From contig NZ_CALTUX010000011.1 of the NCBI RefSeq assembly GCF_943912825.1, positions 1 to 58,113 of the forward strand: a stretch of DNA of 58,113 bases. The letters are read 5' to 3'. Shown here piece by piece: positions 24,598-33,894 of this stretch. A program made the translations under genes and the position numbers. The stretch is from an uncultured Anaerococcus sp. (lineage in GTDB: Bacteria; Bacillota; Clostridia; Tissierellales; Peptoniphilaceae). Within the stretch, counting starts at the first letter, position 1; the number at the start of each line of letters is the position of its first letter. Below the pieces are notes generated by a model. That model saw nothing but the letters and a program-made list of their open reading frames with translations, had not been told where the DNA came from and made no database searches.

Positions 24598-25611
24598 ATG
24601 ATAAGCAAAAGAAGACAAAGAAAAGATGAACATATAGAAAATTACCTAAAGACCAAGCCAACTTGGGGGACTCTTTTAGATGATATCTATATAGAACACA
24701 ATCCTCTAGCAGGGTTAAGCCTAGATGAGATTGATACATCCGTTAGCTTCCTAGGCAGGAAAATTTCCATGCCCCTAATGATAAATGCCATGACAGGCGG
24801 GGGCGAGCTAAGCTCTGATATAAATGAAGACCTATCATCAATCTGTGCCAGCTTAAACATACCAATGGCCCTAGGCAGCCAAGCCATCGGTCTTGAGGAA
24901 GAAGATTCGGTAGAATCTTTTAGCCTTATCAAGGATAAGGACCTTGTAAGAATAGGAAATCTAGGCGCTGAAAGAAGCCTAGATGATTTTAAAAACGCAG
25001 CAGGCATGATTAATGCCCACGCCATGCAAGTCCACCTAAACCTAGCCCAAGAGCTCTTCATGCCAGAAGGAGACAGGGATTTTAGGGGCTGGAAGGACAA
25101 TATTAGAAATTTAAATGAAAATCTAGATGTGCCAATAATTGTAAAAGAAACAGGCAATGGTCTTTCAAAAGCATCTGTCAAGACCCTCTTAGATATGGGA
25201 ATTAGATATGTAGACCTAGCCGGTTTTGGTGGTACAAATTTCATCGAAATCGAAGATATGAGAGATTTTGAGGAAGATTATAAGGAGTTTTACTCCTGGG
25301 GAGTGCCAACAGCAAAGGCAATCATAGATGCCAGAAGCCTTTCAGATGACTTATTTATCATAGGATCTGGCGGTATAAAGGATGCCCTAGACATGGCCAA
25401 GGCCCTAATTATAGGAGCAGACATGACAGCTATAAGCGGTGAAGCCCTTAGGTATTTGACCCTAGGCGGCTATGATGCCTGCTATGATTATCTCTTAGAT
25501 TTAAGGGGAAGACTTGTAAAAGTCATGGCCCTTTTGGGAGTTAAGTCTATAGGAGAACTAAAGAAAGTAGATTACAAGGTCACAGGCAGACTTAAAGAAT
25601 TATTAGATTAA
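24598..25611 (+). CDS. fni: Isopentenyl-diphosphate delta-isomerase, type 2
   Basis: This FMN- and NADPH-dependent enzyme interconverts IPP and DMAPP. The 337-residue protein shows RKDEHIENYLKT, the INAMTGGG flavin strand, PMALGSQ, NLGAERS, HLNLAQELFMPEGDRDF, VPIIVKETGNGLSKA, DLAGFGGTNFIEIE and GSGGIKDALDMAKAL, all type 2 (FMN-TIM barrel) hallmarks. It starts 2 bp after the LCP stop, so the two are cotranscribed. This fits isoprenoid lipid-carrier supply for wall synthesis. Confidence 0.95.
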   Translation: MISKRRQRKDEHIENYLKTKPTWGTLLDDIYIEHNPLAGLSLDEIDTSVSFLGRKISMPLMINAMTGGGELSSDINEDLSSICASLNIPMALGSQAIGLEEEDSVESFSLIKDKDLVRIGNLGAERSLDDFKNAAGMINAHAMQVHLNLAQELFMPEGDRDFRGWKDNIRNLNENLDVPIIVKETGNGLSKASVKTLLDMGIRYVDLAGFGGTNFIEIEDMRDFEEDYKEFYSWGVPTAKAIIDARSLSDDLFIIGSGGIKDALDMAKALIIGADMTAISGEALRYLTLGGYDACYDYLLDLRGRLVKVMALLGVKSIGELKKVDYKVTGRLKELLD

Positions 25612-25657
25612 AAAAACTAGATGGCAGGAAGATAATCCTTGTCATCTAGTTTTTTTA
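25611..25657. terminator. Bidirectional terminator between fni and the DUF2971 gene
   Basis: AAAAAACTAGATG pairs with CATCTAGTTTTTTT across a loop of about 19 nt, and T runs lie on both strands. Confidence 0.85.
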
Positions 25658-27649
25658 TCTATACATGATATTTGAATTTACAGTTTCTATATCCTTGCCC
25701 AGACAATATTTGATGTAAGGGACTAGGTAGTCCTTATCGATTGCCTTTGGCCCAAAGATTAGTCTTTGGTATTTAAGGTCGTAATCTTCTAGGTAGGTGC
25801 CCAAAAATGGCAGAGGGAAGGTCCTGTTGGTATATTTTATTTCCTTAAAATATCCCCTATTTTGGTCCTGGTCTAGGTCGACTATGATCCTGTACTCGCT
25901 TTCGTAGGCGTAGTGGTCCTTTTTGAAATAATAGGAAATCTTATCGAGTTTTAAATAAATTTCGTTATTTATAGCCCTTAAAAGTTCGGACTTATTTTTT
26001 TCTCCAAGCTTGTAAGTCTCCTTTATCTTTTCTAGATAGAAATTATAATCCATCTTTAATTTGTTAAGAAGGCCGTAGATTTCAGCACTTTGTGGGTCTT
26101 CCTTGCCATCGCCTATATAAAAGACCTTAATCAGCTGGATTTTCTTATCATTTATGATAGACTTTACAAATTCCTTAGAAAATTCTAAATAGACTCCCTT
26201 GGTATCATCAGCATATTGCTTCCACATTGGCAGGCTATCTGCCGCAGATGAGGCCGATAAGAGGTAGATCTTGTTATTTCCCATATTATCCCTGGCTAGG
26301 GAGAGCTCATCTCCATCATTTAAAAATTCAAAGAGGGCCTTGCCTTCCATGGGGTCATTTAGCATCCTGGCATTGGTAAGCCTTAGCCTATTTCTATATT
26401 TTTCGTCGATTTCTTCTATGCTATCATCGATTAGGAATTGGAGATTATCAAGGGAAGTGTAGTGGCCAATGCAGAAGTTCTTCTTATCCTTTTTGAGGTT
26501 TTCATAGTCTGAAGGTTTGATGGTTAGCTTATCGATTAAAAGATCGATGTCATAGACTATGGCTTCCTCAAAGACAGCTAGTTTATCAGAACTTGTCCCG
26601 ATTTTATTGTAAAAGTCATTGAGCTTTGAAAATATATTTAGGCTGTCCCTAAATTCTACTTCTAGGCAGGAAAGATATTTCCTATAAAAACTTTGAGGCC
26701 TTTTTACCTTGCTTGGTCTTATATCTTTTAGCTGGTCAAGGGCTAGAGACACAAATTCATAGGCGTAGGTCTTTTCCTTATACCTGGCGGTTTTTATTTT
26801 TTCGCTGACCAGAGCAAAGACGTCTATAAGCTTATCTGAGCCATAAAAATCATTTAGGACATTGGCAATCTTTAGGAAGGATAGGCTAAAACCGTCAAAT
26901 TCCCTAAGGAGGGAGTCCTTGATTAGGGTGTGGTAGCCCATATTTTTATTATCAAAGTAGCAAGTGTCTTTTAGGATGAGGTCGTTAAGGCTTTCTAGAA
27001 TCTTTTTAGTCTTGGCCTTGCCCAGCTTATCTATTAAATTTATATAATAAGAAGGGTCTGCAAAGACTGAAATATAGCCTGGTAGATCCTTATTAATTTT
27101 TATTATTTCCCTGTAGTGACCGAAGTCTTCCCTTAAGAGGTCGAAGGTCCTGGTTTTGACTGACTTATTTTTAGAAGTATCTATAAAGGAATCAGCCTCC
27201 CTGTAGATTTTAATTTGGCCAAGATCTGTGGCTTCCTTATTTTTATCAAGCGATTTATATCTTACAAGGAATTTGGTTTGAAATTTAAAATCTATCCAGG
27301 CTGAGTTTTCTAGGTAGATATTATCAAGGAAAGATGTTGGGATCTCGTCGATTTTTATATTATAATCATAGGGATAGAAAAAATATCCTATGTCATCTAT
27401 GACTTCTTCCTTGGCATAGGCTAGGTCGTGGTTATTTAAAAAATCTACAAATTCATTGAGCTTAAAAATATAGGTCTGATCGATTTTTACAAAAAATCTC
27501 TCTCTAATATTTGCATCTGACAAAAGCAGGCGGATTAGGTCCTTATCGTAGGCATATATTTTGGCATAGAGCCTTTCTTTTGATATTTTGCCGGCACTTT
27601 TGTAGTCGGCCTTTAATAAATTTATGAGGCTTTTTTCGATTATTTCCAT
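25655..27649 (-). CDS. Large DUF2971 domain protein
   Basis: The protein is about 664 residues. The DUF2971 domain fills roughly 400-620: FCIGHYTSLDNLQFLID, RLRLTNARMLNDPMEGKALF, IYLLSASSAADSLPMWKQYA, GVYLEFSKEF and HYAYESEYRII. The first 390 residues, helical and charged, match nothing I know. The His-Tyr-Thr start and later Tyr and Glu-x-Glu positions recall ADP-ribosyltransferase folds, but that is a guess. The ATG at 27649 is chosen because AAGGAG is 9 nt upstream. An ATG at 27655 is only 3 nt from it. It follows the membrane protein gene with a short gap, so they are probably one operon. Confidence 0.8.
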   Translation of the reverse strand: MEIIEKSLINLLKADYKSAGKISKERLYAKIYAYDKDLIRLLLSDANIRERFFVKIDQTYIFKLNEFVDFLNNHDLAYAKEEVIDDIGYFFYPYDYNIKIDEIPTSFLDNIYLENSAWIDFKFQTKFLVRYKSLDKNKEATDLGQIKIYREADSFIDTSKNKSVKTRTFDLLREDFGHYREIIKINKDLPGYISVFADPSYYINLIDKLGKAKTKKILESLNDLILKDTCYFDNKNMGYHTLIKDSLLREFDGFSLSFLKIANVLNDFYGSDKLIDVFALVSEKIKTARYKEKTYAYEFVSLALDQLKDIRPSKVKRPQSFYRKYLSCLEVEFRDSLNIFSKLNDFYNKIGTSSDKLAVFEEAIVYDIDLLIDKLTIKPSDYENLKKDKKNFCIGHYTSLDNLQFLIDDSIEEIDEKYRNRLRLTNARMLNDPMEGKALFEFLNDGDELSLARDNMGNNKIYLLSASSAADSLPMWKQYADDTKGVYLEFSKEFVKSIINDKKIQLIKVFYIGDGKEDPQSAEIYGLLNKLKMDYNFYLEKIKETYKLGEKNKSELLRAINNEIYLKLDKISYYFKKDHYAYESEYRIIVDLDQDQNRGYFKEIKYTNRTFPLPFLGTYLEDYDLKYQRLIFGPKAIDKDYLVPYIKYCLGKDIETVNSNIMYR

Positions 27650-27697
27650 TTTCATCCACTCCTTTCTTCTATTATACTCCAAAGAAAAAAGCCCAAC

Positions 27698-28549
27698 CTA
27701 ATGGTCAGACTCTTTGTAAATTTCAATGGATTGGACTATGCCATTTAGGGCTTCTAACTTTATCTTGTAGTCATCGCTTGTCCCTAGATAGTAGGTCTTC
27801 ATGGTTTGATTTTGATTGTTTGGATCTTCCTTAAGGTCATCCTTAAACCTATCTTGAAGGTCATAGATGGAATCTTCAAGCTTGATTCCCCTTACTTCAA
27901 AGTCCCTGTTGTTGTTGATAACTGAAGCCTTTAGGCTTTTAATTTCCTTATTTTCTATGGAATCTAGGTCCATCTTAAAGTAGGCCTCAAGCAGGTAAAA
28001 TTCCTTGTAGACTTCGTTATTTACCCCATCTGTAAACCAGGTTGGGTTTGGGTGGTAGGAATCGCCTTCTCTTGAAATTGTAGCTATAATCTCTCCATTT
28101 TCATCCTTGGTTGAATAGGAAAAGCCGTTTTGGGTAAAATTTTTAAGTTTAAGCGGGAATTGATAGAGCTTGCCTTCTATTATGAAGGATGAGTCGGACT
28201 TAAACTTTGTAGATTGGGCGATTTCTGGCGATGTGGTCTTATAAGGACTTGCTACAGGCGAAAATCCCTTTTCTAGACTTATTAGGATTGGATAGGTAAA
28301 AATCATCACTAGGTTTAGGACTATAAGGCCTAAAATCGGCGACCTAAAGTGCTTATCTACCCCATCTATAAGGCCAAGAAGGGCACCTATAATGCCAAGG
28401 CCTGCACAAATTACGCTGGCAAGGGCAAGGGGCCTTTTAAAACCTAGTATATCTATGTATGAATACCTATAAATGAAACAAATGCTTAGGATGATGATTC
28501 CTAGAATGAATGTCCTTGTATAAATTTTAATATTATCAATCTTCTTCAC
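27698..28549 (-). CDS. Membrane protein with extracytoplasmic domain, unknown
   Basis: This 283-residue protein has three hydrophobic segments (about 12-28, 40-62 and 73-92). A hydrophilic domain of about 185 residues follows, most likely outside the cell, rich in aromatic and charged residues (YQFPLKLKNF, WFTDGVNNEVYKEFYLLEAY). I recognise no family. It is cotranscribed with the DUF2971 gene, being upstream of it with about 48 bp to the chosen start. The divergent gene is threonine ammonia-lyase, with no evident link. Confidence 0.7.
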   Translation of the reverse strand: MKKIDNIKIYTRTFILGIIILSICFIYRYSYIDILGFKRPLALASVICAGLGIIGALLGLIDGVDKHFRSPILGLIVLNLVMIFTYPILISLEKGFSPVASPYKTTSPEIAQSTKFKSDSSFIIEGKLYQFPLKLKNFTQNGFSYSTKDENGEIIATISREGDSYHPNPTWFTDGVNNEVYKEFYLLEAYFKMDLDSIENKEIKSLKASVINNNRDFEVRGIKLEDSIYDLQDRFKDDLKEDPNNQNQTMKTYYLGTSDDYKIKLEALNGIVQSIEIYKESDH

Positions 28550-28600
28550 TGTATTTTCTCCCTACTTTTAAACAAATCTTGACTAGATTTTACACTTTCC

Positions 28601-28629
28601 TTAAAAAATGTCAAAATACATGATATAAT
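28601..28629 (+). promoter_or_regulatory. Promoter of the threonine ammonia-lyase operon
   Basis: TTAAAA (28601-28606) and TATAAT (28624-28629) are 17 bp apart, with an extended -10 TGA. TACATGATATAATAA (28617-28631) is identical to the small-RNA promoter at 7764-7778. Confidence 0.65.
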
Positions 28630-28661
28630 AAAAATATACAATAAATATGAAAGGATATATT

Positions 28662-29846
28662 ATGTTTGATTTTGAAAAAGCAAGAGCAAGGGTTAGCGAA
28701 GTAACAAACCCAACACATTTGATTTATTCAGAGGTATTTTCTCAAGAATCTAATAACAACGTTTACATAAAACCAGAAAACCTCCAAAAAACTGGATCAT
28801 TTAAGCTAAGAGGAGCCTATAACAAGCTATCTAAACTAGATAAAGAGGCTGCAGCTAAGGGAATTATCACAGCATCAGCAGGCAACCACGCTCAGGGTGT
28901 AGCATTTTCTGCCAAAAAACTAGGCATGAAGGCTGTAATCTGCATGCCAGAACATACACCAATGATCAAGGTCGACGGAACTTTAAAATACGGGGCTGAA
29001 GTAGTTTTATATGGAGCAAGCTTTGATGAATGCAAAGACCACGCCTTAAAACTAGCTGAGGAAAAGGGTTACACCTTCATTCCACCCTTTGATGACCTAG
29101 ACGTAATCGAGGGCCAGGGTACAATTGGTCTAGAGATAGTAGATGAACTAAAATACGTAGATTATGTTATAGTGCCAGTAGGTGGGGGCGGGCTCATATC
29201 AGGTGTTGCCAAGTGCATAAAACAAATATCACCACTTATAAAAGTAATAGGTGTTGAGCCATATTCAGCAAGGTCCATGAAAGAATCTATCAAGAAAGGC
29301 GAAATCGTAACCCTAGAAGGGGTAGATACCATAGCAGATGGTACAGCTGTAGCAAGAGTAGGGGATTTAAACTACGAAATTTGCAAGGATGCTGTAGATG
29401 ACTGGATTACAGTAACAGATGAGGAAATCCTCATGGCCTTTATCAAGCTAATCGAAAAGCATAAGCTAATAGCAGAACCATCAGGTATCCTTCCTCTAGC
29501 AGCCCTTGAAAAGCTAAACTTCTTTAACAAAAACGTAGTTTGCCTAGTAAGTGGGGGCAATATTGATATGTCCTTTATATCACAACTTATAAACAAGGGT
29601 CTATATGAAATTGGCCAAATTGCGAGGATAGATGTAGAAATTGCCAATATTCCAGGCAAGCTCAACGAACTTTTAACCCTAATTACCTCAACCAAGGCTA
29701 ACATAATCTCCATAGAACACGACGGCTTCAAGGCAGCATCTAGATTTAAAAATATAAATGTAGAGCTTACCCTAGAGACCAATGGCAAGGACCATGTCAA
29801 AAAAATCAGAGAAGCCATAGAAAGGAAAGGTTATATCCTACATTGA
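28662..29846 (+). CDS. ilvA: Threonine ammonia-lyase with ACT domain
   Basis: This PLP enzyme converts threonine to 2-oxobutanoate and ammonia. The PLP lysine is in NLQKTGSFKLRGAYNKL (Lys48). ASAGNHAQGVA and the phosphate-binding VPVGGGGLISGVA follow. The C-terminal 75 residues (IDVEIANIPGKLNELLTLI onward) are a single ACT-like domain. The 394-residue size fits the short, single-ACT type found in fermentative bacteria, which may be catabolic (tdcB-like) rather than strictly biosynthetic. The ATG at 28662 has AAAGGAT at proper distance; the ATG at 28647 does not. Confidence 0.92.
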   Translation: MFDFEKARARVSEVTNPTHLIYSEVFSQESNNNVYIKPENLQKTGSFKLRGAYNKLSKLDKEAAAKGIITASAGNHAQGVAFSAKKLGMKAVICMPEHTPMIKVDGTLKYGAEVVLYGASFDECKDHALKLAEEKGYTFIPPFDDLDVIEGQGTIGLEIVDELKYVDYVIVPVGGGGLISGVAKCIKQISPLIKVIGVEPYSARSMKESIKKGEIVTLEGVDTIADGTAVARVGDLNYEICKDAVDDWITVTDEEILMAFIKLIEKHKLIAEPSGILPLAALEKLNFFNKNVVCLVSGGNIDMSFISQLINKGLYEIGQIARIDVEIANIPGKLNELLTLITSTKANIISIEHDGFKAASRFKNINVELTLETNGKDHVKKIREAIERKGYILH

Positions 29847-31273
29847 TTAAATTAAGCGAGATTTTAAGCAAAATTGAATACCAAAGCCTAAGGATGGGCC
29901 CTGACTTAGAAATAAGGGGACTTACTAACAATTCTTTAAAAGTCGAAAGAGACTTCATCTTTGTGGCAGTAAAGGGGTCAATCTTTGATGGCCACAAATA
30001 TATAGCTGAAGCCATAAAGGCAGGGGCATGTGCTATAGTCCACTCAGAAGATGTGGAATTTGTTCCAAATATTACCTATATAAGGGTAGAAAATCCAAGA
30101 AAGAGTCTTGCAGATCTTTCAAATATAATAACAGACTTCCCATCAAGGAAGATGGACCTTGTAGCAGTGACAGGAACCAATGGCAAGACCACAACTAGCA
30201 AACTCGTTGCCTATCTTATAGAAAGGCTCTTTGGTCCTTGTGCAAATATAGGCACAGATGGGGCAAATGTGGCAGGAGAGATAATCCCAACCTCAAATAC
30301 AACCCCGGACATAACCGAGATAAATAGGATTTTAACAAAGTGTTTGGATAAGGGAATAAAATACCTAAGCCTAGAAGCATCAAGCCATGGCCTTGACCAG
30401 GGAAGGCTAGCTGGTATCGACTTTAAGGTCGGTATCTTTAATAACCTCTCCACAGAACATCTAGACTACCATAAGACCATGGAGGCTTATTTTAAGGCAA
30501 AGATGATTTTGCTTGAAAACTCGGAAATAAAGGTAGTAAATGCCGATGATGAATGGGGTCAGAAGGCCTTAAATTTATTCCCAGATGCCATAAGCTTTGG
30601 CAAATATGATACAGCCAATATCAGGGCTGTAAATATTGAAAAATCAGAAAAAACCATGACCTTTACCATAGATGGGGTGAAATTTAGCCTCAATACCATA
30701 GCAGACTTTGAGCTTTATAACAACCTTGCAGCTATCGCAGCCTTAAAGATGATGGGGGCAAGCCTTACAGATATAGCAAAAGTCATCACAGACTTCCCAG
30801 GAGTTGGGTCAAGGTTTGAATATATAGACAATGACCTAGGTATAAACCTAGTAGTAGACTTTGCCCACACCCCAAGGGCCTATGAGGAAATTTTTAAATC
30901 CTTGCCAGAAGATGCTAAGAAAATTGCAGTTTTTGGAATCCAAGGCGATAGGAATGAAGAATTTAGGGCCCTAATCGGCAAAACTGTATCAGACTTTGAC
31001 ATCTACGCCATGATTACCACTGACGATCCTAAATTTGACACCTACGAAAATATTTCAAAAGATATAGTAGCAGGCTTTAGGGAAAATTACGGGGCCTATA
31101 GCCTGGTAAAAGATAGGGTCGATGCTATAAGAGCAGCCATAAAAATGGCGAAACCAGGCGATTATGTTCTCTGCCTAGGCAAGGGTGAGGAAGATTTTAT
31201 TAAACTTCATGGCAATGAAAAAACTCCTTATAATGAAAAGGAAACCATCAGAAGGATTTTGGAAGACCTATGA
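29843..31273 (+). CDS. murE: UDP-MurNAc-tripeptide ligase MurE
   Basis: This cytoplasmic ligase adds the third amino acid to the peptidoglycan stem peptide. The 476-residue protein has KLSEILSKIEYQSL, the ATP loop VAVTGTNGKTTTSK, TSNTTPDI, LEASSHGLDQGRL, NLSTEHLDYHKTMEAY, VDFAHTPRAYEEI and GIQGDRNEEFR. The specificity motif that reads DNPR in diaminopimelate enzymes is DDPK here, so lysine or another diamino acid is more likely. The start is TTG at 29843, overlapping the ilvA TGA, because the family N-terminus begins there and no ATG fits. Confidence 0.93.
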   Translation: MIKLSEILSKIEYQSLRMGPDLEIRGLTNNSLKVERDFIFVAVKGSIFDGHKYIAEAIKAGACAIVHSEDVEFVPNITYIRVENPRKSLADLSNIITDFPSRKMDLVAVTGTNGKTTTSKLVAYLIERLFGPCANIGTDGANVAGEIIPTSNTTPDITEINRILTKCLDKGIKYLSLEASSHGLDQGRLAGIDFKVGIFNNLSTEHLDYHKTMEAYFKAKMILLENSEIKVVNADDEWGQKALNLFPDAISFGKYDTANIRAVNIEKSEKTMTFTIDGVKFSLNTIADFELYNNLAAIAALKMMGASLTDIAKVITDFPGVGSRFEYIDNDLGINLVVDFAHTPRAYEEIFKSLPEDAKKIAVFGIQGDRNEEFRALIGKTVSDFDIYAMITTDDPKFDTYENISKDIVAGFRENYGAYSLVKDRVDAIRAAIKMAKPGDYVLCLGKGEEDFIKLHGNEKTPYNEKETIRRILEDL

Positions 31274-32463
31274 AGACAATCCTAATAGGAGCGGGAGCTG
31301 CTGGCCTGTTTTTTGCAGGCCTTTACCAAAAAGACCTCCTAATCCTAGATAAAAACGACCAAGCTGGCAGGAAACTTCTTGCCACAGGCAATGGTAGGTG
31401 TAATTTCACCAATCTCAACTTATCAGATGACTTTTATTTTTCATCCAATGAGGGCTTTTATTCCTATGCCCTAAGGGCAAATGACAACAAGGCTTTAATC
31501 GCTCACTTAAATGGTCTAGGAATCCTAACTACAAATCTCCCATCAGGCAGGTGTTATCCACAGACCCTTAGCTCAAAAACTGTCAGAGACATCTTATTTA
31601 TGAGGGCGAATGGCAAATTTATCTTTGAGGCAGATGTCCTTGACATTGACTTTAATAAAAAACTTGTCATCACAAAAGATGCCAAATATGCCTACGATAG
31701 GCTTGTAATAGCCACTGGTGGAAAAAGTCTTCCAGGAAGTGGGTCAGATGGCAAGATTTTTAAAATCCTTAAAAAAGTCCATAACCTTAGGGATTTTTCC
31801 TATGCTATCACCAATTACAAGTGCCAAAATCCTCTCTCAAAGAGGGCTAAGGGAGTGAGGGTCACAGCCAAGGCGAGCCTATATATTGATGGCAAATTTA
31901 TAAGCGCATCCACAGATGATGTTATTTTTCAACCCTACGGCCTAACGGGTACGGCTATCCTTGATTTATCCAATCAAATTTCCTACGGCTTGTTTAAAAA
32001 TAGTGATATTAGGGTACAATTAGACTTGTTAAGTTCCTATGATTTTAAGGAAGTCTTGGATATTTTATCAGATCTTTCTGGAAAATATAAGGATATGAGC
32101 CTAAGAGAGCTTTTGACAGGCTTTGTCAACGAAAAGCTTATCTTTGACCTGGTCAAAATATCAGGTCTAAGAGAAGATAGGAAGGCAAAATCCCTAAGCG
32201 GGAAAGACCTTAAAAAAATCACCGCAAGCCTTAAAAACTTGGAATTTAGGATAAAAGAGATAAATGATGTGGAAAATGCCCAGGTTACCATTGGGGGAAT
32301 TGACACGAAATTTGTAAATCCCAAGACCTTTGAGTCCAAAAATATAAAAGATCTATTCTTTATAGGCGAAGTTTTGGATGTGGATGGGGCCTGTGGGGGA
32401 TATAATATACAGTGGGCATATTCAAGCGCAAAGGCTTGTGCCGACTACCTAAACAAAAACTAG
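31270..32463 (+). CDS. HI0933/BaiN-family FAD-dependent oxidoreductase
   Basis: This 397-residue flavoprotein has the dinucleotide loop ILIGAGAAGLFFAGL at the start, then the family box DKNDQAGRKLLATGNGRCNFTN, VIATGGKSLPGSGSDG and the late VTIGGIDTKFVNPKTFES. The FAD-closing motif FIGEVLDVDGACGGYNIQW ends the chain. Members reduce varied substrates (one group acts on bile acids), and the substrate here is unknown. ATGA overlap couples it to murE. Confidence 0.92.
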   Translation: MKTILIGAGAAGLFFAGLYQKDLLILDKNDQAGRKLLATGNGRCNFTNLNLSDDFYFSSNEGFYSYALRANDNKALIAHLNGLGILTTNLPSGRCYPQTLSSKTVRDILFMRANGKFIFEADVLDIDFNKKLVITKDAKYAYDRLVIATGGKSLPGSGSDGKIFKILKKVHNLRDFSYAITNYKCQNPLSKRAKGVRVTAKASLYIDGKFISASTDDVIFQPYGLTGTAILDLSNQISYGLFKNSDIRVQLDLLSSYDFKEVLDILSDLSGKYKDMSLRELLTGFVNEKLIFDLVKISGLREDRKAKSLSGKDLKKITASLKNLEFRIKEINDVENAQVTIGGIDTKFVNPKTFESKNIKDLFFIGEVLDVDGACGGYNIQWAYSSAKACADYLNKN

Positions 32464-32472
32464 TTTTTGTTT
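32451..32472. promoter_or_regulatory. 22-bp perfect palindrome over a stop codon
   Basis: AAACAAAAACT and AGTTTTTGTTT are exact reverse complements, with the flavoprotein TAG (32461-32463) inside. It could be a weak terminator or processing hairpin, or act in both directions. A DNA-binding site is an alternative. Confidence 0.4.
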
Positions 32473-32487
32473 AAAAAGGAGAAATAG

Positions 32488-33780
32488 ATGTTAAAGATAA
32501 ATAGAAATCTAAGAGAAATGAAAGATAATGGAGAAAGCATCAAGCTTGCCATAATCGGTTGTGGCAAGATGGGGTCTTCTCTTATAAGCCAGCTATCAAA
32601 GATAGATGCCATGGAAGTAAAGCTGGTTGTAGATAGGAATCCTAGAAAGGCTATAAAAGCCCTAGTTCAGGCTGGTATTAGCGAGGATAAAATCATCTAC
32701 ACTGATGACTATAACGAGGGCTATGAAGTACTTGAAAAGGGCTTTGTGGCAGTTTCTACCAACCACAGACTAGCCTATAAGCTTTTACAGATAAATGCAG
32801 TTGTTGACTGTACTGGCAACCCACCATTTGGGGCAGTTATTGCCAGAAAAACAATCCAATACCACAAACACATGATAAGTTTTAATGTAGAATGTGATGC
32901 GACTGTAGGACCTGTCCTACACGATATGGCAAAAAAGGCTGGAGTCGTTTATACAGGTATCCTCGGTGATGAGCCAGGTGCAATCATGGATCTTGTGGAC
33001 AGTGCTTATGGCATGGGTCTAAAAGTCCTAGTAGCTGCAAAAGGCAAGAACAACCCACTTGATAACTATGCAACAGCGGAAATTCTTGAAGAAGAAGCTA
33101 AGAAAAAAGGCTTATCTCCTAGAATGTTAACAAGCTTTGTAGATGGTACAAATACAATGATTGAGCTAAATGCTGTCTGCAATGCCCTAGGATTTTTGCC
33201 AGATACCTTTGGTTGCCACGGCATTACAACAAGCCCAGATAGGGCAGTAGAAGACTTTAAGCTAAAGGCTGATGGGGGAGTTTTAAACTCTTATGGAATA
33301 GTTGACTTTTCACCAGGCATGGCTCCAGGAGTCTTTATAATAGTAACAAGCGACCAAGAAGATGTAAGAGATCTTATGAAATTCTTAGGCTTTGGCGATG
33401 GTCCAAACTATTTATTGTATAGACCTTACCACCTAACAAGCCTAGAAGCTCCAATCACAATTTATGATGCAGTAGTTGAAAATGAGCCATCTATTGCTCC
33501 GATCCACGGCCAGGTAGCAGATACTGTAACAGTTGCTAAAAGGGATATCAAAAAGGGTGAAAAGCTAGAAGGAATCGGCTCTGACAGGGTATTTGGAAAG
33601 CTAACCAGCCATGACAGGTGCCTAAATGAAGATCTCCTTCCAATAGGTCTTATAACACCAAACACAGAAGCCATAGTAGATATCAAAAAGGATACAGTAA
33701 TAGATATGTCCATGGTTAAAATCGATGAAAAGGCCACAATCACCAGACTTAGACGCAGACAAAACTCAATGAAACTTTAA
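32488..33780 (+). CDS. NAD(P)-dependent dehydrogenase with C-terminal SAF domain
   Basis: This 430-residue protein has an N-terminal Rossmann fold, IKLAIIGCGKMGSSLISQLS (about 17-36), followed by VVDRNPRK and VVDCTGNPPFG. The middle resembles the homoserine-dehydrogenase/Gfo-like catalytic domain (VECDATVGPVLHDMAKKAG, GDEPGAIMDLVD). From about residue 340 comes an SAF domain (TVAKRDIKKGEKLEGIG). Such proteins are often misnamed FlgA-like. The substrate is unknown, and a sugar- or amino-acid-derived aldehyde is possible. AAAGGAG gives the ATG at 32488. Confidence 0.82.
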   Translation: MLKINRNLREMKDNGESIKLAIIGCGKMGSSLISQLSKIDAMEVKLVVDRNPRKAIKALVQAGISEDKIIYTDDYNEGYEVLEKGFVAVSTNHRLAYKLLQINAVVDCTGNPPFGAVIARKTIQYHKHMISFNVECDATVGPVLHDMAKKAGVVYTGILGDEPGAIMDLVDSAYGMGLKVLVAAKGKNNPLDNYATAEILEEEAKKKGLSPRMLTSFVDGTNTMIELNAVCNALGFLPDTFGCHGITTSPDRAVEDFKLKADGGVLNSYGIVDFSPGMAPGVFIIVTSDQEDVRDLMKFLGFGDGPNYLLYRPYHLTSLEAPITIYDAVVENEPSIAPIHGQVADTVTVAKRDIKKGEKLEGIGSDRVFGKLTSHDRCLNEDLLPIGLITPNTEAIVDIKKDTVIDMSMVKIDEKATITRLRRRQNSMKL

Positions 33781-33785
33781 AGAAA

Positions 33786-33817
33786 GCCGCTGATGGGAAT
33801 CCATTGGCGGTTTTTTT
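33786..33817 (+). terminator. Terminator after the SAF-domain dehydrogenase
   Basis: GCCGCTGATGG pairs with CCATTGGCGG (with G-T wobbles) across GAAT, followed by seven T. Confidence 0.8.
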
Positions 33818-33894
33818 ACATGGTTTTTACATAAATTTTACAAGTATATATCATTGGAGGTTTAATATAAGTATAAGAATATAGGAGGGCAAAC

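Noticed and set aside
24264..24633. Minus-strand frames opposite the LCP tail
   Set aside because: Long only because the codons for Asn, Tyr and Ala-Pro repeats contain no reverse stops; the + strand gene explains the sequence.
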